This document shows, one piece after another, positions 1 to 5,055 of a stretch of 6,745 nt of DNA (its first letter is position 1; each line of letters starts with the position of its first letter). Source of the stretch: Candidatus Aminicenans sakinawicola JGI OTU-1 (GTDB lineage Bacteria; Acidobacteriota; Aminicenantia; Aminicenantales; Aminicenantaceae); NCBI GenBank assembly GCA_000493965.1, contig AWNV01000081.1, positions 1 through 6,745 of the forward strand, in the 5' to 3' direction. Both the position numbers and the translations under genes were made by a program. The notes under the pieces were generated by a model, which saw nothing but the letters and a program-made list of their open reading frames with translations, ran no database searches and was not told the DNA's origin.

Positions 1-145
1 AGAAAATAAAAGCCGCTGGGCAGTCGGGATGGCTTATTTAATGCTTGATAATTTACGTTTGAAACTTGAATATGACTTTAACCGTGAGAAAGAATTCGAG
101 AAGAATGATAATATTTTCTTATGCCAAGTTGCCTTAAGCTTTTGA
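1..145 (+). CDS. C-terminal end of a probable outer-membrane beta-barrel (porin-like) protein, partial
   Basis: An open frame enters from the left edge (first whole codon at 2) and stops at TGA 143-145, giving 47 residues that begin ENKSRWAVGMAYLMLDN and end FLCQVALSF. The stretches WAVGMAYLML, LRLKLEYDF and IFLCQVALSF alternate polar and non-polar residues like amphipathic transmembrane beta-strands, separated by short charged turns (NREKEFEKND). The last residue is Phe, the usual recognition signal for the BAM outer-membrane assembly machinery. The pattern recalls the end of phosphate-selective-porin-like (OprO/OprP type) proteins, but the family cannot be fixed from 47 residues. What is seen is the strand pattern and terminal Phe; the porin role is inferred. 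No obvious terminator follows, and the stop codon lies at the edge of a large inverted-repeat structure. Confidence 0.6.
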   Translation, partial: ENKSRWAVGMAYLMLDNLRLKLEYDFNREKEFEKNDNIFLCQVALSF

Positions 146-410
146 CGTGGGATATTCATAAAAATTGCTGATAGATTATAATAATTAAAGCTAGCTATAA
201 CCGCTCTCTATGGAAATCTCAGGAGGACTTTATTCTATACTATCACCATCATATAATCTAAATCTATTATCAGCAATTTTCACCTTACAGGCGAGCCGAT
301 CTTACTGCATCTGCTGTGTTACAGCCCATTCGTGGTGAAGGACCACAACTTCATGTGCTGTGCCTCGCATCTGCAGCAAGCTTGGCTCGTGAATAACCCA
401 CGTCCTCCTG
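143..410 (+). ncRNA. Candidate structured RNA or small palindromic element forming a three-way junction
   Basis: No credible gene lies here, but three nested inverted repeats do. P1 pairs GACGTGGGATATTCA (144-158) with TGAATAACCCACGTC (390-404), 14 of 15 matching. P2 pairs AAAATTGCTGATA (161-173) with 268-280, then GATTATA (174-180) with 252-258, giving 20 pairs with a 9-base bulge at 259-267. P3 pairs 291-299 with 382-390, 301-303 with 378-380, and 305-309 with 372-376. Inside P3 are two small hairpins, GCTGT/ACAGC (313-325) and GTGGT/ACCAC (332-346). P1 encloses P2 and P3 almost without spare bases. CAGGAG (220-225), in the P2 apical region, could also pair with CTCCTG (405-410) just outside P1. 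A perfect TATAAT sits at 177-182 but has no good -35. I do not recognise a known RNA family. It could be a small RNA, a cis-acting leader of purA, or a MITE-like insertion. The strand is assumed from the neighbours. Confidence 0.45.
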
Positions 411-427
411 GATTATTTATTTCTACC

Positions 428-456
428 TTGTTTCTGGAATTAATTTCTGATAAAAT
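428..456 (+). promoter_or_regulatory. Possible purA promoter
   Basis: TTGTTT (428-433) and TAAAAT (451-456) are separated by 17 bases, an acceptable sigma70-type pair upstream of purA. A perfect TATAAT at 473-478 lies nearer the gene but has no convincing -35 at the right distance. In such AT-rich DNA both matches could arise by chance. Bases 411-516 hold nothing else I can name apart from the purA ribosome binding site. Confidence 0.3.
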
Positions 457-516
457 TTGCTATCAATAATAATATAATCTTGTCTTATTAATCATTGTGC
501 GATTCGAGGGATTTTC

Positions 517-1845
517 ATGGCAAATTTGGTAGTCCTTGGTACTCAATGGGGCGATGAGGGTAAAGGTAAAATTGTTGACCTTCTAAGCCCCTCATTTGAT
601 GTAGTGGCCCGCTATCAAGGAGGACACAATGCTGGACATACGGTCTATGTGAAAGGGAAGAAAATCATACTTCACATTATCCCTTCTGGGATTCTACATA
701 AAAGTAAACTTTGTGTAATAGGGAATGGAGTTGTTTTGAGCCCTGGAGAATTTCTGGATGAGATTTCACAGTTAAAAAAATATGGGGTTGAGATTGATGA
801 TAATATTGTCATAAGTAAAAATGCTCATATTATCCTTCCTTACCATTCTTTGGTCGAGAAGATCAGCGAGAAGAGAAAAGGAGTCAAAAAAATAGGGACT
901 ACCTGCAGGGGTATTGGGCCTGCTTATGTGGATAAAGCGGCCCGGCAGGGAATAAGAGCCGGAGATCTTTTAAATTTTAATGTGCTTAAAGAGAGAATTG
1001 AACAAAATGTTGAAGAAAAAAACATCTATCTTGCTCATTATGGAATGCCATTAATCGACCCAAAAAAAGTCCTGGATGAATATCTGAAATATGCTTCTAA
1101 ACTTGTAAAATACATAAAAGATGTTTCTTTTCTTTTGGATAAGAAAATAAAAGAAAGAAATTCTGTTCTTTTTGAGGGAGCCCAGGGCACTCTGCTCGAT
1201 ATTGACCATGGAACATATCCTTTTGTGACCTCGTCTAATTCGACAGCAGGAGGAGCATGTACAGGTTTGGGTGTTAGTCCTGATAAAATAGACGGGGTTT
1301 TAGGAGTGACTAAAGCCTATACAACACGTGTTGGTATGGGGCCGTTTCCAACAGAAATCTTTAATGAGAAGGGCAAATTGCTTCTTGAAAGAGGAAATGA
1401 ATTTGGAGCTACGACCGGCCGCCCCAGGCGTTGTGGCTGGTTTGATGCTGTGATTCTTGCCTATTCCTGCAGGTTGGGCGGAATAAAAAAAATTGCCCTT
1501 ACTAAGCCTGATATTTTGGATGGGTTTGAAGAAGTTTTGGTTTGTGTAGGTTATAAATATAAGGGGGAAATGCTGGAGACTTTTCCTACAGAAAGCTGGG
1601 TTTTGGAAAAAGTAAAACCTCAATATAGAACATTGCGTGGATGGAAGAAACCTGTCAAGGGAGTAACGGATTTTACTTTGCTTCCTGAAGCTTTTCTTGA
1701 TTATATTAAGATTATCGAAGAACTTATCCAAGTCAAAATTTCTATCATTTCCACGGGCATGGCCAGAGAAGATACAATCTTGATTGATAAGGAATTGAAA
1801 GATATTGTCAATATAGAGAAAGTTAGAAAAGGTATTAAGGAGTAA
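517..1845 (+). CDS. purA: Adenylosuccinate synthetase
   Basis: This cytosolic enzyme joins IMP and aspartate using GTP to make adenylosuccinate, the first committed step from IMP to AMP. The 442-residue product is of normal length and complete. It has the P-loop GDEGKGK (12-18) with catalytic Asp13, and QGGHNAGHTV (34-43) with catalytic His41. It also has the IMP-binding GTTCRGIGPAY (127-137), FEGAQGTLLDIDHGTYPFVTSSN (219-241, the nucleotide pocket), TTRVGMGPFPTE (269-280) and TKPDILD (329-335, whose Lys and Asp read the guanine base). One oddity is STGMAR (412-417), where most PurA proteins have STGPxR. The ATG start is supported by GAGGG at 506-510, six bases upstream, and by the N-terminus matching the family. 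It leads a probable purA-nadA-nth transcript. It lies about 100 bases after the structured element at 143-410, which could act as a leader, though nothing in the sequence proves that. Confidence 0.97.
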   Translation: MANLVVLGTQWGDEGKGKIVDLLSPSFDVVARYQGGHNAGHTVYVKGKKIILHIIPSGILHKSKLCVIGNGVVLSPGEFLDEISQLKKYGVEIDDNIVISKNAHIILPYHSLVEKISEKRKGVKKIGTTCRGIGPAYVDKAARQGIRAGDLLNFNVLKERIEQNVEEKNIYLAHYGMPLIDPKKVLDEYLKYASKLVKYIKDVSFLLDKKIKERNSVLFEGAQGTLLDIDHGTYPFVTSSNSTAGGACTGLGVSPDKIDGVLGVTKAYTTRVGMGPFPTEIFNEKGKLLLERGNEFGATTGRPRRCGWFDAVILAYSCRLGGIKKIALTKPDILDGFEEVLVCVGYKYKGEMLETFPTESWVLEKVKPQYRTLRGWKKPVKGVTDFTLLPEAFLDYIKIIEELIQVKISIISTGMAREDTILIDKELKDIVNIEKVRKGIKE

Positions 1846-1870
1846 AGAGAGTGCTTTATAGCAAAAAAAT

Positions 1871-1875
1871 GAGGG
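1871..1875 (+). promoter_or_regulatory. Ribosome binding site deciding the nadA TTG start
   Basis: GAGGG lies five bases before TTG 1881. The nearest upstream ATG in the same frame (1869) is followed by AGG GTA and the stop TAA (1878-1880), so it cannot start nadA. The TTG directly after that stop is therefore the best start. Confidence 0.6.
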
Positions 1876-1880
1876 TATAA

Positions 1881-2789
1881 TTGAAAGAAGAAGAAAAAAT
1901 CGAAAGGATCATGCAGTTAAAGAAAGAGATAAATGCTGTGATTTTAGTGCATAACTATCAGATTGGAGAAGTCCAGGAAACAGCCGATTTTTTAGGGGAT
2001 TCTCTCGACCTAAGTATTAAAGCGGCACAGGTCAGGGAGGAAGTGATCCTTTTCTGCGGTGTTCATTTTATGGCAGAGACTGCTGCAATATTATCAAAGG
2101 ATAAAACTGTGCTAATACCTGATGTAAACGCGGGTTGTCCAATGGCTGATATGATAACGCCTCAAGCACTTAGAGAATGGAAACAGAATTATCCTGGTAG
2201 GAAGGTTGTCTGTTATGTCAATACATCTGCAGAAGTTAAGGCAGAATGTGATATATGTTGCACTTCAGCCAATGCTGTAAAGATTGTTGAATCGCTTGAT
2301 GACAGTGAAGTTCTTTTTGTTCCGGATAGAAATCTTGGGGCTTATATTGACAGCCTAACAGATAAAAAGGTCATTTCTTGGGATGGTTACTGCTATGTGC
2401 ATAACAATATTTTAGCGGAGCATATAAGAGAGAAAAAAAACCTTTATCCTGAAGCAGAAGTCTGGGTACACCCTGAATGCCGGCCCGAAGTTATTGGTTT
2501 AGCGGATAAAGCTCTTTCTACAGGACAGATGGTTAGAGAGGCTTCTAGGACAGAGAGCAGAGATATTATCATCGGAACTGAATCAGGCATCATCTATAGG
2601 TTGAAAAAAGAGAATCCTGATAAGAATTTTTATCCTGCTAAAGATTCGATTGTGTGTTCAAACATGAAAAAAATAAACCTGGATAAAGTTCTCAAATCTT
2701 TGGAAGAAAAAAAATATAGAATAGAAGTCCCTCATGAAATTAGCAGGAAAGCAAGTATAGCGATAGAAAGGATGATAAAGGCATCATAG
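1881..2789 (+). CDS. nadA: Quinolinate synthase A
   Basis: NadA condenses iminoaspartate with dihydroxyacetone phosphate to form quinolinate in de novo NAD synthesis, using an oxygen-sensitive [4Fe-4S] cluster. The 302-residue product is the compact three-domain form common in bacteria and archaea. The three cluster ligands are Cys86 (AGCPMAD), Cys171 (GYCYVHN) and Cys259 (SIVCSNM), spaced as in characterised NadA. Substrate-site motifs are also visible: AHNY-like VHNYQ (23-27), GDSLDLS (39-45), FCGVHFMAETA (58-68), YVNTSAEVKA (112-121), CCTSANAVK (126-134) and VHPECRPEV (196-204). The start is TTG. The gene begins 35 bases after purA with no terminator visible between them, and ends 2 bases before nth. 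The partners nadB and nadC are not in the window. Function is near certain; the operon is inferred from spacing. Confidence 0.96.
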   Translation: MKEEEKIERIMQLKKEINAVILVHNYQIGEVQETADFLGDSLDLSIKAAQVREEVILFCGVHFMAETAAILSKDKTVLIPDVNAGCPMADMITPQALREWKQNYPGRKVVCYVNTSAEVKAECDICCTSANAVKIVESLDDSEVLFVPDRNLGAYIDSLTDKKVISWDGYCYVHNNILAEHIREKKNLYPEAEVWVHPECRPEVIGLADKALSTGQMVREASRTESRDIIIGTESGIIYRLKKENPDKNFYPAKDSIVCSNMKKINLDKVLKSLEEKKYRIEVPHEISRKASIAIERMIKAS

Positions 2790-2791
2790 AT

Positions 2792-3451
2792 TTGGAATTT
2801 ACGATAGAGATGGAAAGCAGAAAACCCGGAATTGAAGAAATCATAAGCATTCTGAAGAAGTCATATCTTGGAAGTCGCACAGCCCTTAATTTTGAGACCC
2901 CACTCCAGATTCTAGTAGCAACGATTTTGTCTGCTCAGTGTACAGATGAAAGAGTAAACAAAATCACTCCTTCTCTTTTTAATAAGTATAAGACTGTATC
3001 AGATTTTGCACGTGCGAATCAGGAAGAATTGGAGGAGGAAATTCGCTCCACAGGCTTTTTCAGAAACAAGTCGAGAAATATAATCAATGCCTGTAAAAAA
3101 ATCGTTGAAGATTTCAAGGGTGAAGTGCCAAATAATATGAATGATCTCTTGTCTCTGCCTGGTGTAGCCAGGAAAACAGCGAATATTGTGCTTTCCAGCG
3201 CGTACAGGAAAGCTGAGGGTATTGCTGTTGATACTCATGTCAAACGGCTGTCTGGAAGATTGGGGCTAAGCAGAGAAAAAAATGCTGATAAAATTGAGCA
3301 GGATCTTTTGACTATTGTGCCTAAAAATGAGTGGCTGGATTTTAATTATATTCTGGTTAACCACGGGAGAAAAATCTGCCGGGCCCGGAAGCCATTCTGT
3401 GATGGATGTGAGATTAAACACCTGTGCCACTTTTGGACCTTTATAATTTGA
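2792..3451 (+). CDS. nth: Endonuclease III (DNA glycosylase/AP lyase)
   Basis: Nth removes oxidised pyrimidines from DNA and cuts at the resulting abasic site in base excision repair. The 219-residue product has the expected architecture. LSAQCTDERVN (46-56) matches the family LSAQxTD motif. A helix-hairpin-helix LPGVARKTAN (122-131) carries catalytic Lys128, and VDTHVKR (146-152) carries catalytic Asp147. The C-terminal iron-sulphur loop has Cys196, Cys203, Cys206 and Cys212 in the C-x6-C-x2-C-x5-C pattern. The start is uncertain: TTG 2792 has AAAGG (2777-2781) ten bases upstream, while ATG 2810 would give 213 residues, closer to E. coli Nth at 211. Either start lies within about 20 bases of the nadA stop, which suggests translational coupling. 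The last codons overlap the -35 of the next promoter. Confidence 0.95.
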   Translation: MEFTIEMESRKPGIEEIISILKKSYLGSRTALNFETPLQILVATILSAQCTDERVNKITPSLFNKYKTVSDFARANQEELEEEIRSTGFFRNKSRNIINACKKIVEDFKGEVPNNMNDLLSLPGVARKTANIVLSSAYRKAEGIAVDTHVKRLSGRLGLSREKNADKIEQDLLTIVPKNEWLDFNYILVNHGRKICRARKPFCDGCEIKHLCHFWTFII

Positions 3452-3476
3452 ATTTTCGTTTTTTCCATTATATTAT
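3448..3476 (+). promoter_or_regulatory. Probable promoter for the small ORF, amrS, archease and rtcB cluster
   Basis: TTGAAT (3448-3453, overlapping the nth stop) and TATTAT (3471-3476) are 17 bases apart, the ideal sigma70 spacing, matching the consensus at 4 and 5 of 6 positions. Transcription would begin near 3483, about 55 bases before the small ORF. A perfect inverted repeat CCATTA (3465-3470)/TAATGG (3493-3498) flanks the -10 and start point and could be an operator, though six bases in AT-rich DNA is weak evidence. No Rho-independent terminator for nth is visible. Confidence 0.5.
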
Positions 3477-3524
3477 ATACATATATCTTTTTTAATGGGG
3501 TAGTGTATAAGAAAAACATTTATT

Positions 3525-3530
3525 GAGGAG
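3525..3530 (+). promoter_or_regulatory. Strong ribosome binding site for the 20-codon ORF
   Basis: GAGGAG lies six bases before ATG 3537, one of the best Shine-Dalgarno matches in the window that has a start codon at the correct distance. amrS, the next gene, has no comparable site, so this signal seems to serve the small ORF and perhaps amrS through coupling. Confidence 0.6.
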
Positions 3531-3536
3531 AAAATC

Positions 3537-3599
3537 ATGAGCCGTTCCTGTAATCATTTTGTGAAAGATCCAGAAGGAAACCATGTTGAAATTTCTTAA
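3537..3599 (+). CDS. 20-residue small ORF upstream of amrS
   Basis: ATG 3537 to TAA 3597-3599 encodes MSRSCNHFVKDPEGNHVEIS. It has a strong GAGGAG ribosome site and lies in the leader of the amrS cluster, ending 15 bases before the preferred amrS ATG. In-frame TAG at 3501 closes the frame upstream, so it is not the visible tail of a longer gene. The segment HFVKDPEGNHVEIS resembles the last strand of glyoxalase/VOC-fold proteins (F.xDPxGNxxEI). It could thus be a relic of such a gene, a leader peptide that couples translation to amrS, a small functional peptide, or chance. Whether it is translated and conserved cannot be told from one sequence. Confidence 0.4.
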   Translation: MSRSCNHFVKDPEGNHVEIS

Positions 3600-3614
3600 A
3601 GGTTGGAACAAAGA

Positions 3615-4625
3615 ATGATCAAGGAAGCTAAACTTTATCGCTCCATTGAGGATGGAAATGTCGATTGCTTTCTTTGCAATCACCGCTGTCGGATTGTGCC
3701 TTTAAAATTCGGATTCTGTGGAGTAAGGCAAAATAGAGAAGGGAAACTCTATACCCATGTTTATGGAGAGGTTATTGCCGCTCATATAGATCCTATCGAA
3801 AAAAAACCCCTTTATCATTTTTTACCGGGGACAGTATCATTTTCAATGGCGACAATTGGATGCAATTTTCGATGCCCTTTCTGTCAGAACTGGCAGATAT
3901 CTCAGACTTCTAAAAGAAATGGTAGTGGTTTGACTGAACAAAAATTAACTCCTGAAGAAATCGTTTATGCAGCGAAAAGCCATAAATGCAAGAGTATTGC
4001 TTACACTTACACCGAACCAACAATATTTTATGAGTATGCTTACGATACAGCAGTGCTTGCTAAAAAAGAAGGGCTGGCGAATATTTTCGTTACAAATGGC
4101 TATATGACTCCTGAAGCTCTGGAAGCGATAAATCCTTATCTTGATGCATGTAACGTTGACTTAAAATCATTCAGTGAAAATTTTTACAAAGACATATGTA
4201 AGGCACATCTGAAACCTGTTCTTGATTCGATTCGATTGATGAAAAAATTGGGAATTTGGGTTGAAGTTACTACTCTTATAGTTCCTGAGCTAAATGATTC
4301 AGACGAGGAATTAACTCAAATTGCCAAGTTTATAGCCGAAGTTGATCCGGATATCCCCTGGCATATAAGCCGTTTCCATCCTGATTATAATTATACCGAA
4401 AGTAATGCCACTCCTCTTGAAACATTAAGAAAAGCTCTCTCTATCGGGAAGAGAGAAGGCCTTCGTTACATCTACATCGGAAATGTACTCGGAGAATCTG
4501 AAGACACTTTATGCCCCAACTGCCATAATATTCTTATTTTGAGGCATGGATATTCGATTTCTCAAAATAAGATAGAAAATTCTAAGTGTCCATACTGCGG
4601 AAGGTCTGTTCCTGGTGTTTTTTAA
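3615..4625 (+). CDS. amrS: AmmeMemoRadiSam-type radical SAM enzyme
   Basis: This is a radical S-adenosylmethionine protein of the AmrS family (PflA-like), named for its frequent association with AMMECR1 and Memo proteins; its substrate is not known to me. From ATG 3615 it has 336 residues. The N-terminal cysteine region has Cys18, Cys21, Cys25 and Cys35 (CFLCNHRC, FGFCGVR). The family signature DPIEKKPLYHF spans 59-69. The radical SAM cluster motif C-NFR-C-PF-C uses Cys83, Cys87 and Cys90. SAM-domain strands follow (YTYTEPTIFYE 130-140, FVTNGYMTPE 158-167, NVDLKSF 180-186). A C-terminal zinc-ribbon-like part has Cys300/Cys303 and Cys325/Cys328. A TTG at 3603 would add four residues, but AAAGG there directly abuts the codon, and MIKEAKLYRSIEDG fits the family start. 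Neither AMMECR1 nor Memo is in the window. Its end overlaps the archease start. Confidence 0.92.
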   Translation: MIKEAKLYRSIEDGNVDCFLCNHRCRIVPLKFGFCGVRQNREGKLYTHVYGEVIAAHIDPIEKKPLYHFLPGTVSFSMATIGCNFRCPFCQNWQISQTSKRNGSGLTEQKLTPEEIVYAAKSHKCKSIAYTYTEPTIFYEYAYDTAVLAKKEGLANIFVTNGYMTPEALEAINPYLDACNVDLKSFSENFYKDICKAHLKPVLDSIRLMKKLGIWVEVTTLIVPELNDSDEELTQIAKFIAEVDPDIPWHISRFHPDYNYTESNATPLETLRKALSIGKREGLRYIYIGNVLGESEDTLCPNCHNILILRHGYSISQNKIENSKCPYCGRSVPGVF

Positions 4626-5049
4626 AGTGCAAAAATACAAATTTCTTTCCCATACAGGTGATGTGAAATTTCAGGCTTTTGGAAGGACTCTTGAAGAGGC
4701 CTTTTCTAATGCAGCACTGGCTACAATTTCTCTTATGTGGGATAATAAAAAGATTAAAAAGAGAATAAAGTATCGACTAGAAAAGCAAGGAAGAGACCTG
4801 AAGCAGCTTCTTGTCGTTTTTTTAGAAGAAATATTATTTTTGATGGATTCGCAGATGTTTCTTTTACATTCGGCACAGAAGGTTCGAATCGAGAAAAAGG
4901 AAAATCAATATTTGTTGAAGGCATTTTTCCTTGGAGATAGATATTCAGATAAATATGAAACTTTTGGAGGGGTTAAAGCCATAACATACAATGAGATGAG
5001 AGTAGAATGCAATAGTCATTTCATGGTTCAGGTTGTGGTTGATGTTTGA
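4615..5049 (+). CDS. Archease, activator of RtcB RNA ligase
   Basis: Archease is a small metal-binding protein that helps RtcB become guanylylated and turn over during 3'-5' RNA ligation. The 144-residue product has the family marks: YKFLSHTGDV (8-17, usually HTADV), FGRTLEEAFSNAA (22-34), DLKQLLVVFLEEILFL (61-76), KAITYNEMRVE (121-131) and the terminal strand VQVVVDV (138-144). Asp16 and Asp143 sit where the acidic metal ligands are expected. Asn126 occupies a place that, as I recall, is often His (TYH). GTG 4615 has GGAAGG (4599-4604) ten bases upstream and overlaps amrS by 11 bases. GTG 4627 would give MQKYKFLSHTGDV, closer to the usual family length and start. It precedes rtcB by only 6 bases, which strongly supports the assignment. 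Confidence 0.9.
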   Translation: MFFKVQKYKFLSHTGDVKFQAFGRTLEEAFSNAALATISLMWDNKKIKKRIKYRLEKQGRDLKQLLVVFLEEILFLMDSQMFLLHSAQKVRIEKKENQYLLKAFFLGDRYSDKYETFGGVKAITYNEMRVECNSHFMVQVVVDV

Positions 5050-5055
5050 GGTATC

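Noticed and set aside
248..300. Purine-riboswitch look-alike (TCATATAATC at 249-258, TTTCACC at 278-284, TTTCTACC at 419-426)
   Set aside because: The order and spacing of the conserved core are wrong, the ATATGG and CCGTAAAT-type elements are missing, and the bases take part in other helices.
220..410. 6S RNA, suggested by the 190-base size between CAGGAGGAC and GTCCTCCTG and a GAGCCGAT string
   Set aside because: The internal regions would be very unequal (about 60 against 11 bases), unlike the symmetrical 6S bubble. The outer 144-158/390-404 pairing fits better.
143..410. Integron attC site
   Set aside because: The outer arms lack the RYYYAAC/GTTRRRY core sites, and no integrase or gene cassette is nearby.
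1300..1731. Open frame on the minus strand inside purA
   Set aside because: It lies wholly within a certain purA gene, has no ribosome site worth naming, and its low-complexity Phe/Ser/Lys-rich product resembles no family. It is a shadow frame.
2999..3238. Minus-strand frame inside nth
   Set aside because: It overlaps the catalytic core of nth and its product shows no recognisable motif.
3492..3683. Minus-strand frame across the amrS leader
   Set aside because: It overlaps the small ORF and the amrS start, which have better support, and its product has no recognisable feature.
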